From assembly GCA_001557035.1 (NCBI GenBank), contig LSKJ01000242.1:1-14079 (forward strand): DNA of 14,079 nt, in the 5' to 3' direction. Below are positions 1 through 6,572 of the stretch, in pieces (position 1 is the stretch's first letter; the number at the start of each line of letters is the position of its first letter). A program made the translations under genes and the position numbers. The stretch is from Rhodospirillaceae bacterium CCH5-H10 (GTDB taxonomy: Bacteria; Pseudomonadota; Alphaproteobacteria; Reyranellales; Reyranellaceae). The notes below the pieces were generated by a model. The model searched no databases, had not been told where the DNA came from, and saw only the letters and a program-made list of their open reading frames with translations.

Positions 1-412
1 CGGTCGAGCCGATCTCGCGGCCGAGATGAACGCGCACGTTGGAAAAGCGCGTCAGGCCGGTGCGCAGGATCTGCTCGAGGATCGGCTGATGAAAGTACCA
101 GTTGCCCGCCCACCCCTGCGGGCCGGGCCCATCGAGGCCACGCCGCACCATGAGCGTGATGCCCGTGGCGTTGACGAAGTGCATTCCCTTCGACGAGGCG
201 CGAGACGCGGCGGCGATGGCCGGGGCGAGGCCGGCCGACTGGAAGATGCGCATGACCTCGCCGTCGAAGTGAACGGCGCGCGGGAGCGGATGGATGTCGC
301 GCTCCCGGTCATAAATGTCGACCGAGAGCCCGGCCTGGCCCAGCAGGTTGCCGAGCAGTGCCCCCACCGGCCCGCAGCCGACTATGGCGACATCGGGACG
401 GAGGGAGGTCAT
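1..412 (-). CDS. FAD-dependent aromatic monooxygenase, MhpA-like (N-terminal part; gene runs off the left edge)
   Basis: About 137 N-terminal residues are visible. The Rossmann FAD-binding motif GCGPVG lies at residues 12-17, and the end of beta-2 reads VDIYDRERD, with D35 in place to bind the FAD ribose. A PRAVHFDGE stretch follows at about 44-52, a pattern typical of 3-(3-hydroxyphenyl)propionate hydroxylase (MhpA) and other group A flavin hydroxylases of the PheA/TfdB type. Family members use NAD(P)H and O2 to hydroxylate phenolic rings in the cytoplasm. Substrate-binding and C-terminal parts are missing, so the substrate cannot be named. The start is the ATG at 412-410; no strong Shine-Dalgarno is seen. 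It begins only 19 bp after the stop of the molybdenum hydroxylase gene on the same strand, so the two are probably cotranscribed. The family call is secure; the MhpA-like substrate is a guess. Confidence 0.85.
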   Translation of the reverse strand, partial: MTSLRPDVAIVGCGPVGALLGNLLGQAGLSVDIYDRERDIHPLPRAVHFDGEVMRIFQSAGLAPAIAAASRASSKGMHFVNATGITLMVRRGLDGPGPQGWAGNWYFHQPILEQILRTGLTRFSNVRVHLGREIGST

Positions 413-431
413 GTTGTGCGTTCGACCGGCG

Positions 432-2768
432 CTAGGATCTCAGCGCTTCCCACACGCGCTCGGGCGTCGCCGGCATGTTGATGTGCTTGCCGCCCAGCGC
501 GTCCGAGATCGCGTTCATCACCGACGGCAGCGAGCCCGCGCAGCCGGCCTCGCCACAGCCCTTGGCGCCCAGCACGTTCGTCTTGGCCGGCACCGAGTGA
601 TAGTCGATCTTGAACGATGGCGCGTCGCCGGCGCGCGGGATGGCGTAGTCGGTGAAGCTGCCGGTGAGCGGCTGGCCTTCCTCGCTGTAGACGACGTGCT
701 CGAAGATCGCCTGGCTGATGCCCTGCACGACGCCGCCATGGCTCTGGCCTTCGACCAGCATCGGATTGATGACCGTGCCGAAGTCGCCGACCATCGTGTA
801 CTTCACGACCTCGACATGGCCGGTGTCGGGATCGATCTCGACCTCGGCGACATGCGCGCCGTTGGGGAAGGCCGAGGGCGCAGCCTCGTGGACGTGGCTG
901 ACGTCGAGCGTGGTGGGCACGCCTTCCGGCAGTTTCAGGCCAGCGCGCAGTTTGCTCGCGAGTTCCATGATGCCGATGCCGCGGTCGGTGCCGACGATCT
1001 CGAAGCGGCCGAGCTTGAACTCGATGTCGGCGGCCGAGGCTTCCAGCGCAACGCCCGCGATCTGCTTGCCCTTCTCGATCACCTTGTCCGAGGCTTCCAC
1101 GATCGCCGCGCCCGAGGCCATGATCGACTTCGATCCGCCGGTGCCGCCGCCGGCGATCAGCAGGTCGCTGTCGCCCTGCTTCAGCTTGATCCGGTGGAAG
1201 GGGATGCCGAGCTTCGAGGTCAGCACCTGCGCGAAGGCCGACCAGTGACCCTGGCCGTAGTCCAGCGTGCCGGTGATGATCGTGACGTCGCCGTTCTCCT
1301 CGAAACGGAGCCCGCCCATCTCGTTCATCGGCGGTGCCGTCACTTCGAGATAGTCGCCGATGCCGATGCCGCGCAGCTTGCCGTGCTTCCGGCTCTCTTC
1401 CTTGCGCGCCTCGAAGCCCGCGACGTCGGCCAATTCCAGCGCCTTGTCGAGCAGTACGGTGAACTCGCCGCTGTCGTAGGTCGTGCCCGAGGCGGTCTTG
1501 TAGGGCATCTCTTCCGGCTTGATGTGGTTGCGCCGGCGCATATCCATCTGGTCGAGGCCCATCTCGCGGGCCGCTGTGGTGATCAGGCGCTCCATGAAAT
1601 AGTTGGCTTCCGGGCGGCCCGCGCCGCGATAGGCGCCGATCGGCGAGGTGTGGGTGAAGGCCACCTTGGTCTGCACCTCGATCAGCGGCGTGCGATAGAC
1701 CGCGGCGAGATTGCGCGAGACGCCCAGCGCGCCCATCGCCGCGCCGACGTTCGAGAGATAGGCGCCGAGATTGGCGTAGCCCTTGAGGCGTACCGCGAGG
1801 AAGGTGCCGTCCTTGTCGAGCGCCAGTTCGGCGTCGAAGTCGTGGTCGCGACCGTGCTGGTCGCTGAGGAAGCTGCCCGAACGGTCGTCGGTCCACTTGA
1901 CCGGCCGTCCCAGGATCTTCGAGGCATGGAAGAGGCCAGCATATTCGGGATAGGGCGAGCCCTTCATGCCGAACGAACCACCGACATTGCCGGTGACGAC
2001 GCGCATCTGTGCGGGCTTGATGCCGAGCAAGGCCGCCATCTGGTTCTTGAGGCCGAATACGCCCTGGCAGCCGGCGTAGAGGGTGGAGCGGTCGGTCTCC
2101 TTGTCGTAGTGGCCGATCGCCGTGCGCGGCTCCATCGCGCAGACGACGATGCGGTTGCTGACGAGGTGCAGCTTCGTCACATGCGCGGCCTTGGCGAAGG
2201 CCTCGGCGACCTTGGCACTGTCCCCGTACTGGAAGTCGGCGCAGACGTTGTCCGGCACGTCGTCGAACACGACCGGTGCGCCGGGTTGGGCGGCCTCGCG
2301 CGCGCTGGTGACCGGGGGCAGGGGCTCGATGTCGAGCATCACGGCCTCGGCGGCGTCGCGCGCCTGCGCCTGGGTCTCGGCGACGACGAAGGCCACGGGA
2401 TCGCCGACGAAGCGCACCTTGTCGGTGGCGAGCGAGTAGCGAGTCGGCGTCTTCATCTGCGAGCCGTCGCGGTTCGGCACCATCATCACGGTCTTCAGCG
2501 CGCCATAGCCGGCGGCGTTGAGGTCGGCGCCGGTCCAGATGCCCAGCACGCCCGGCATGCCGCGCGCTTCCTCGGCATCGATGCCCTTCAGCAGGCCGTG
2601 CGCCACCTGGCTGCGGACCATCACGGCATAGGCCTGGCCGGGAAGGTTGATGTCGTCGGTGTAGCGGCCCTGGCCTTTGAGAAGCGTGGGGTCTTCCTGG
2701 CGAGGGACCGGCTGGCCGACGCCGAATTTCGTCAAATCGAGATTGTCGGCGGCGAGAGGCGCATTCAT
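432..2768 (-). CDS. Molybdenum hydroxylase large subunit (xanthine dehydrogenase / aerobic CO dehydrogenase CoxL-like)
   Basis: This 778-residue protein has the full length of the molybdopterin-binding subunit of the xanthine oxidase family. Visible landmarks are the N-terminal GRYTDDI segment (about 34-40), GGSFGMKG at 263-270, the AYRGAGRPE loop at 379-387, GQGHWSAFAQ at 505-514, and GCGEAG near 737-742 containing the probable catalytic glutamate E740. The loop is AYRGAGR rather than the AYRCSFR of true CO dehydrogenase, so it is a form II CoxL-like or general Mo hydroxylase that oxidises an aldehyde or N-heterocycle by water-derived hydroxylation. The usual 2Fe-2S small subunit and FAD medium subunit are not adjacent: the downstream gene is an unrelated flavin monooxygenase and the upstream gene is divergent. 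They may be encoded elsewhere. The start is the ATG at 2768-2766. Family call is firm; substrate unknown. Confidence 0.93.
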   Translation of the reverse strand: MNAPLAADNLDLTKFGVGQPVPRQEDPTLLKGQGRYTDDINLPGQAYAVMVRSQVAHGLLKGIDAEEARGMPGVLGIWTGADLNAAGYGALKTVMMVPNRDGSQMKTPTRYSLATDKVRFVGDPVAFVVAETQAQARDAAEAVMLDIEPLPPVTSAREAAQPGAPVVFDDVPDNVCADFQYGDSAKVAEAFAKAAHVTKLHLVSNRIVVCAMEPRTAIGHYDKETDRSTLYAGCQGVFGLKNQMAALLGIKPAQMRVVTGNVGGSFGMKGSPYPEYAGLFHASKILGRPVKWTDDRSGSFLSDQHGRDHDFDAELALDKDGTFLAVRLKGYANLGAYLSNVGAAMGALGVSRNLAAVYRTPLIEVQTKVAFTHTSPIGAYRGAGRPEANYFMERLITTAAREMGLDQMDMRRRNHIKPEEMPYKTASGTTYDSGEFTVLLDKALELADVAGFEARKEESRKHGKLRGIGIGDYLEVTAPPMNEMGGLRFEENGDVTIITGTLDYGQGHWSAFAQVLTSKLGIPFHRIKLKQGDSDLLIAGGGTGGSKSIMASGAAIVEASDKVIEKGKQIAGVALEASAADIEFKLGRFEIVGTDRGIGIMELASKLRAGLKLPEGVPTTLDVSHVHEAAPSAFPNGAHVAEVEIDPDTGHVEVVKYTMVGDFGTVINPMLVEGQSHGGVVQGISQAIFEHVVYSEEGQPLTGSFTDYAIPRAGDAPSFKIDYHSVPAKTNVLGAKGCGEAGCAGSLPSVMNAISDALGGKHINMPATPERVWEALRS

Positions 2769-2806
2769 GGGGGATTCCGCTTCGAAAAGTGGGGGATTTG
2801 AACGCC

Positions 2807-2812
2807 ATCATA
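2807..2812 (-). promoter_or_regulatory. Candidate -10 element for the Mo hydroxylase/monooxygenase operon
   Basis: In the 80-bp divergent gap between the Mo hydroxylase and the HyuB gene, the minus strand reads TATGAT (5 of 6 match to the sigma-70 -10 consensus), about 40 bp before the Mo hydroxylase ATG. No good -35 hexamer sits 16-18 bp upstream, so an activator or another sigma factor may be needed. No convincing plus-strand promoter for the HyuB operon was found in this gap; TTGAAC at 2798-2803 has no matching -10. Confidence 0.25.
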
Positions 2813-2848
2813 GCGCAGCGAGGCATGGGCTGTGCTAGTGATTCGGAC

Positions 2849-4546
2849 ATGTCGAACCTCGATCCCGTCACTTTGACAGTCATCCAGAACGGCCTGATCC
2901 AGGTCTGCAACGAGATGGATCTGGCCTTCGTGCGTGCGGCCTTCTCGCCGGTGATCTCGGAGGGCATGGACCGCTCCGACGGCATCTACGACACCGTCGA
3001 CGGCTCGCTGATCGCCCAGGGCGAACTCGGTCTGCCGGTCTTCGTCGGTACCATGCAGTTTTCCACTCGCGCCGTGATCGAGCGGGTGAAGACGCACTAT
3101 GCCGGCAAGGTCGATCCGGGCGACGTGTTCATCGTCAACGATCCCTATCTCGGCGGCACGCATCTCATGGACGTGCGTTTCGTGAAGCCGTTCTTCTACA
3201 AGGGCGAGCTGTTCGCCTGGCTGGCCAATACCGGCCACTGGCCCGATGTCGGTGGCATGGTGCCGGGCGGCTTTTCCGCCAGCGCGACGGAAGTGGAGCA
3301 GGAAGGCCTGCGCCTGCCGCCGGTAAAATTCTTCAAGAAGGGCGAGATGGACCAGGAGATCCTGTCCATCATCATGTCCAACATCCGCATCGCCGATCAG
3401 CGCATCGGCGACATCAAGGCCCAGGCCGCCGCGCTCACGACGGGCGAGGTACGGCTCACCGAGCTGATCGACCGCTATGGCGCCGAGGTGGTGCGGGCGG
3501 CGATCGCGGAGATGCGCCACCGCGCCGAGCGGCAGATGCGCGCCAAGATCGCCGGCATTCCCGACGGCATCTACGAGGGCACCTCGCAGGTCGACAGCGA
3601 CGGCGTCGTCGACGAGCCGCTCACGATCAGGATGAAGATCACCAAGAAGGGCGACGAACTCGCCTTCGACATGACGGGATCGAGCCCGCCCTGCCGCGGC
3701 CCGATGAACAGCGTGATCGCCACCACCAAGTCGGCGATCTATCTCGCGGTGAAGCATGTCTTCCCCGACGTGCCGATCAACGCCGGCACCTTCGAGCCGC
3801 TGCGCATCGTCGAGCCCGAGGGCACGTTCCTGTACGCGAAGTATCCGCGGCCGGTGTCGGGTTGCGCGGCCGAGGTGAGCCAGCGCATCGCGGAGGCGGT
3901 GTTCGCGGCGCTCACCAAGGCGATTCCCGATCTGCTGTTCGCGGCGCCGGCCGGCACGTCGGGCAACCTGGGCGTCGGCGGCTACGATCCGGAACGCAAG
4001 CGCAACTACATCATGTATCTCTTCACCGGCGGCGGGTACGGCGGCTTCCAGGGGGGCGACGGATTGAGCAACGGCTGCTCGACCATCGGCATTTCCAAGA
4101 TGCCGCCGGTCGAGGTGCTGGAGCAGTTCTATCCCGTGCTGTTCGAGGAATTCTCCCTGCGCGAAGGCTCGGGCGGCGCCGGCGAGTTCCGTGGCGGCTT
4201 CGGCATCAACTACGCGATCAGGCTGCGTCGCGGCGAGGCGCGGGTGTCCATGGTGATGGATCATGGCCGCACCGGGCCGCAGGGCGTGCTGGGCGGCCAT
4301 GCCGGCGGCGCCAACACGGTGCAGGTCGACCAGGGCGGCCAGACCTACCGTCCGCCGCATCTCTCCAAGGACCAGGACATCGAGCTTGGCGTCGGCGACG
4401 TCGTGCGCGTTTCGACCCCGGGCGGCGGCGGCTTCGGCGATCCCGCCAGGCGCAGCCGGGAATCGATCGCCCGCGACGTGGCGCGCGGCTACTACACTGC
4501 CACCGAGGCCCGCGAGAAGTTCGGTCCGGCGCAGGCTGCCGAATGA
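2849..4546 (+). CDS. Hydantoinase B / oxoprolinase family subunit (HyuB-like)
   Basis: The 565-residue protein opens with LDPVTLTVIQNGL, the standard beginning of HyuB-family proteins, and carries NDPYLGGTHLMD at 97-108, ANTGHWPDVGG at 126-136 and a Gly-rich C-terminal segment with GGGGFGDP. These are hallmarks of the B subunit of ATP-dependent N-methylhydantoinases, 5-oxoprolinase and acetone carboxylase relatives. With an A subunit (HyuA) such enzymes open cyclic amides or carboxylate ketones using ATP. No HyuA gene lies next to it; upstream is a divergent Mo hydroxylase. I choose the ATG at 2849. A GTG at 2789 is in frame but adds 20 residues of non-family sequence and sits only 20 bp from the divergent start. 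The stop overlaps the next gene's start by ATGA, so translation of the following secreted protein is probably coupled. Substrate unknown. Confidence 0.92.
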   Translation: MSNLDPVTLTVIQNGLIQVCNEMDLAFVRAAFSPVISEGMDRSDGIYDTVDGSLIAQGELGLPVFVGTMQFSTRAVIERVKTHYAGKVDPGDVFIVNDPYLGGTHLMDVRFVKPFFYKGELFAWLANTGHWPDVGGMVPGGFSASATEVEQEGLRLPPVKFFKKGEMDQEILSIIMSNIRIADQRIGDIKAQAAALTTGEVRLTELIDRYGAEVVRAAIAEMRHRAERQMRAKIAGIPDGIYEGTSQVDSDGVVDEPLTIRMKITKKGDELAFDMTGSSPPCRGPMNSVIATTKSAIYLAVKHVFPDVPINAGTFEPLRIVEPEGTFLYAKYPRPVSGCAAEVSQRIAEAVFAALTKAIPDLLFAAPAGTSGNLGVGGYDPERKRNYIMYLFTGGGYGGFQGGDGLSNGCSTIGISKMPPVEVLEQFYPVLFEEFSLREGSGGAGEFRGGFGINYAIRLRRGEARVSMVMDHGRTGPQGVLGGHAGGANTVQVDQGGQTYRPPHLSKDQDIELGVGDVVRVSTPGGGGFGDPARRSRESIARDVARGYYTATEAREKFGPAQAAE

Positions 4547-5070
4547 GCGCGTCCCGACGTTCGTTCCTCGCGCTGCCGGTCGTCCTGCTGGCCGGCGAGG
4601 CGCTGGCGCAATCGGCCTCGTGGTTTCCGGTCGAGAGCGTCGACAAGTCGTTCTTCGTCGAGATGCCGGCCGCGCCGCTCTACAAGAAGATCGACACGAC
4701 GACGCCGGGCGGCACACCGTTCGTCTATCATTCCTACAGTCTCGAATACCGGCGCCTGTCGTTCGTGGCGCAGAGCGCGCTCTATCCGGCGGATGTCGAC
4801 GTGCGGCAGCCCAGGCTCAACCTGCAATCCGCGCTCGACGATCGCGCGCAGCGTCTCGCAGGCGGCAAGTGGACCCAGGTCGACTGGAAGACCGTGCAGG
4901 GCGCATCGGCCGTCGAATCGATCGGTCCGCTGGCGGGCGGCAACGCGCTGCGCCAGCTCGTCGTGTTGAAGGGCAGCCGCTACGTGTCGCTGGGTTATCT
5001 CGCGCCGGCCGATGCCATGCGCGCGCCGGAGGCCGAGCGTTTCTTCCGTTCCCTGAGGCTTTTGTCATGA
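4543..5070 (+). CDS. Predicted Tat-exported protein of unknown function
   Basis: I do not recognise this 175-residue protein as a named family. It begins MSASRRSFLALPVVLLAG. The twin arginines at residues 5-6 in S-R-R-S-F-L match the Tat consensus, a short hydrophobic stretch follows, and ALA at 20-22 just before QSA is a good signal-peptidase I site, so a periplasmic location is likely. The mature part has no cysteine, no repeat and no transmembrane segment; it looks like a compact alpha/beta domain ending in ERFFRSLRLLS. It overlaps the HyuB stop (ATGA at 4543-4546) and its own stop overlaps the asparaginase start (ATGA at 5067-5070), so the three genes are one translation-coupled operon. 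Export is inferred from the signal alone. An accessory or binding role for the neighbouring enzymes is possible but not shown. Confidence 0.8.
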   Translation: MSASRRSFLALPVVLLAGEALAQSASWFPVESVDKSFFVEMPAAPLYKKIDTTTPGGTPFVYHSYSLEYRRLSFVAQSALYPADVDVRQPRLNLQSALDDRAQRLAGGKWTQVDWKTVQGASAVESIGPLAGGNALRQLVVLKGSRYVSLGYLAPADAMRAPEAERFFRSLRLLS

Positions 5071-6086
5071 CCCTTCCGCGTATCCAGATCCTGGCCCTCG
5101 GCGGCACCATTGCGACGGCGCCGGATGCGTCGGGCGCCATGCAGATGGGGCTGGGCGCCGACGATCTCGTCGCGGCCGTGCCGCTGCTCGCCGGGCTGGC
5201 GGATATCCGCGCGGAGACCGTGTCGCGCGTCGGCAGCCATTCGCTCTCCTTCGACCAGATGCATGCGCTGGCGACGAAGATCATGGGGCTCGACGTCGAC
5301 GGCGTGGTGGTGACGCAGGGCACCGACACGCTGGAGGAGACGAGCTTTCTGCTCGACCTGCTGGTGGAGCGCGACATCCCGGTGATCGTGACGGCGGCGA
5401 TGCGCAATCCCGCGCTCACCTCGCCCGACGGTCCGGGCAACCTGCTGGCCGCCGTGCGCGTCGCCTGCGATCCCTGGGTGAAGGCGCACGCGAAGTCGCT
5501 GGGCGTCGTCGCCGTGATGCTGGACGAAGTCTATGCGGCGGCCGACGTGCAGAAGGTCCATCCGACGCGCTTCAATGCTTTCGCAGCACCGCAGACCGGG
5601 CCGCTCGCCGCCCTGGTCGAGGATCGCGTCGTGCCACTGTCGCTGCCGGTCCGCGCGCCGGTCGAAGCCGCGCGCAAGCGGCTGGGCAAGGCGTCGGAGG
5701 GCCGGGAGCAGCCGGTGGCGCTCTTGTGGATGGGGCTCGACGAGCCGGGCTACATCCTCGAGGCGATGGTCGATCATCGCGACCAGCTCGGCTATCGCGG
5801 CGTCGTGATCGGGGCGATGGGCGGCGGCCACGTGCCCGAGCGTGTCGCGTCGCTGGTGGGCCAACTCGGCGAGATCATCCCGACGGTCGTGTCGCCGCGC
5901 GCCGGCGGCGGGCCGTTATTGCGCGCCACCTATGGCGGCGTGAGTTCCGAGATTGCGTTGCGTAAGGCCGGCCTCATCTGGGGCGGCCGGCTCAACCCAC
6001 TGAAGGCGCGGGTGCTGCTGCAGGCCTGCCTGCGCGCCGGCCTCGACAAGACGGCGATCGCGGAGGTCTTCGAGACTTTCGGTTAA
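5067..6086 (+). CDS. Asparaginase/glutaminase-family amidohydrolase, cytoplasmic, with divergent active site
   Basis: This 339-residue protein has the asparaginase/glutaminase fold signatures. LGGTIA at 11-16 gives nucleophile T14, TQGTDTLEET at 83-92 gives T86-D87 of the second catalytic set, and K163 in VQKVHPT matches the catalytic lysine (K162 in E. coli AnsB). The C-terminal GGRLNPLKARVLLQ is typical of the interface domain. There is no signal peptide. Two differences from classical enzymes stand out. The flexible-loop tyrosine (Y25 in AnsB) has no equivalent between T14 and D33, and the Ser-Gln substrate pair (S58-Q59) reads S57-H58 here. It may therefore hydrolyse another amide than asparagine. 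The start is the ATG at 5067, overlapping the previous stop (ATGA), with GAGG 8 nt upstream. It is the last gene of the HyuB operon. Confidence 0.9.
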   Translation: MTLPRIQILALGGTIATAPDASGAMQMGLGADDLVAAVPLLAGLADIRAETVSRVGSHSLSFDQMHALATKIMGLDVDGVVVTQGTDTLEETSFLLDLLVERDIPVIVTAAMRNPALTSPDGPGNLLAAVRVACDPWVKAHAKSLGVVAVMLDEVYAAADVQKVHPTRFNAFAAPQTGPLAALVEDRVVPLSLPVRAPVEAARKRLGKASEGREQPVALLWMGLDEPGYILEAMVDHRDQLGYRGVVIGAMGGGHVPERVASLVGQLGEIIPTVVSPRAGGGPLLRATYGGVSSEIALRKAGLIWGGRLNPLKARVLLQACLRAGLDKTAIAEVFETFG

Positions 6087-6095
6087 CCGAAAGTC
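6074..6095. terminator. Perfect 22-bp palindrome at convergent gene ends (candidate bidirectional terminator)
   Basis: The arm GACTTTCGGTT is followed directly by its exact reverse complement AACCGAAAGTC. As RNA it can fold into a 9-bp stem with a TTAA loop. It spans the last three sense codons and stop codon (TAA, 6084-6086) of the asparaginase gene and ends 11 bp before the stop of the convergent DUF983 gene. There is no T-tract on either side, so classical intrinsic termination is uncertain; an mRNA 3'-end stabilising hairpin or a dimeric protein-binding site are alternatives. Confidence 0.5.
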
Positions 6096-6106
6096 GCGGC
6101 TCCCCG

Positions 6107-6493
6107 TCAGCAGTATTCGGCGCGCTCCTGCTTCGCCGCGGCGAAGCCGTGCATGCCCATGTGCCATTGCAGGGCGACGATCATGCCCTTGATCGGCTGA
6201 AGCAGGCCGATCGACAGCAGGATCACCATCGGCGCCCACAGCGCGGTGTGCAGCCAGTAGGACGGCTGGTGGACGATTTCCACATACATCGCGATCGGCA
6301 CGACGAGATGGCCGACCAGGAAGATCGTCAGGTAGGCCGGGAAGTCGTCGGCGCGGTGATGGTGCAGGTCCTCGCCGCAGGCATTGCAGCGGTCGGCCAC
6401 CTTCACGAAGGCGCGGAACAGCTTGCCTTCGCCGCAGGCCGGGCAGCGGCCCTTCATGCCCCGCAGAAGATAGACACCACCCTTGCCCGCCAT
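6107..6493 (-). CDS. DUF983 family small zinc-ribbon membrane protein
   Basis: This 128-residue protein matches the DUF983 pattern. An N-terminal zinc ribbon (CPAC at 17-20, CNAC at 36-39) is followed by a DDFPAYLTIF segment and two hydrophobic helices (about 54-74 and 83-106), with a short basic tail. It is probably an inner-membrane protein with the metal-binding head on one face; the biochemical role of the family is not established. The start is the ATG at 6493-6491, preceded by an excellent AAGGAG (6505-6500) with 6 nt spacing. The open frame continues far upstream, but that part lies antisense to the MocR gene and lacks family similarity. It is convergent with the asparaginase gene and divergent from the MocR/cyd operon, with which it shares a 75-bp promoter region, so shared regulation is possible. 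Confidence 0.88.
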   Translation of the reverse strand: MAGKGGVYLLRGMKGRCPACGEGKLFRAFVKVADRCNACGEDLHHHRADDFPAYLTIFLVGHLVVPIAMYVEIVHQPSYWLHTALWAPMVILLSIGLLQPIKGMIVALQWHMGMHGFAAAKQERAEYC

Positions 6494-6499
6494 CCTGTT

Positions 6500-6505
6500 C
6501 TCCTT
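6500..6505 (-). promoter_or_regulatory. Strong ribosome binding site of the DUF983 gene
   Basis: AAGGAG on the minus strand, 6 nt before the ATG at 6493. It decides this start over several in-frame upstream ATGs that would add unrelated sequence. Confidence 0.75.
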
Positions 6506-6517
6506 GGATTGTCGAGC

Positions 6518-6546
6518 TTGCTTATCCATACGATTAGCCATACATT
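6518..6546 (+). promoter_or_regulatory. Candidate promoter of the MocR-cydAB operon
   Basis: TTGCTT (6518-6523), a 17-bp spacer and TACATT (6541-6546) form a weak sigma-70-like promoter (3/6 and 4/6 matches). Transcription would begin near 6553, giving a very short leader with AAGGAG at 6554-6559 before the ATG at 6569. The -10 overlaps the second CCATAC repeat, fitting autoregulation. It is a weak match and needs experimental mapping. Confidence 0.3.
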
Positions 6547-6549
6547 CAA
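6521..6549 (-). promoter_or_regulatory. Candidate sigma-70 promoter of the DUF983 gene
   Basis: On the minus strand TTGAAT (6549-6544) and GATAAG (6526-6521) are separated by exactly 17 bp, each matching 4 of 6 consensus bases. The predicted start of transcription is near 6514, giving a leader of about 20 nt that contains the AAGGAG. The spacer contains both direct CCATAC copies except for their outermost base pairs, so a regulator bound there would affect this promoter. Confidence 0.4.
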
Positions 6550-6572
6550 GGACAAGGAGACACATTGTATGG
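6526..6572. promoter_or_regulatory. CCATAC repeats: candidate MocR operator
   Basis: CCATAC occurs at 6526-6531 and again at 6538-6543, 12 bp apart start to start (about one helical turn). The inverse GTATGG occurs at 6567-6572, overlapping the MocR start codon. MocR/GabR regulators are known to bind pairs of short direct repeats, sometimes with an inverted copy, near their own promoters. The regulator gene begins exactly here, so an autoregulatory operator is a reasonable inference. Six-base repeats can occur by chance, so confidence is moderate. Confidence 0.45.

Noticed and set aside
315..2801. 828-residue plus-strand open frame opposite the Mo hydroxylase gene
   Set aside because: It is a His/Asp/Arg/Ala-rich shadow frame produced by GC-rich third positions of the real minus-strand gene; no family motifs are visible.
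2789..2848. GTG start giving a 20-residue longer HyuB
   Set aside because: The extra residues do not look like the family, and family proteins begin at LDPVTL, directly after the ATG at 2849.
409..2985. 858-residue minus-strand open frame overlapping the Mo hydroxylase in another frame
   Set aside because: Arg/Gly/Ala-rich composition without motifs; the 778-residue frame contains all molybdenum hydroxylase signatures.
2765..4717. 650-residue minus-strand frame opposite the HyuB gene
   Set aside because: Antisense shadow with biased composition; HyuB motifs are clear on the plus strand.
6494..6568. FNR-type site (TTGAT-N4-ATCAA) upstream of the cyd operon
   Set aside because: I looked for it because bd oxidases are often oxygen-regulated, but no acceptable match is present in this gap.
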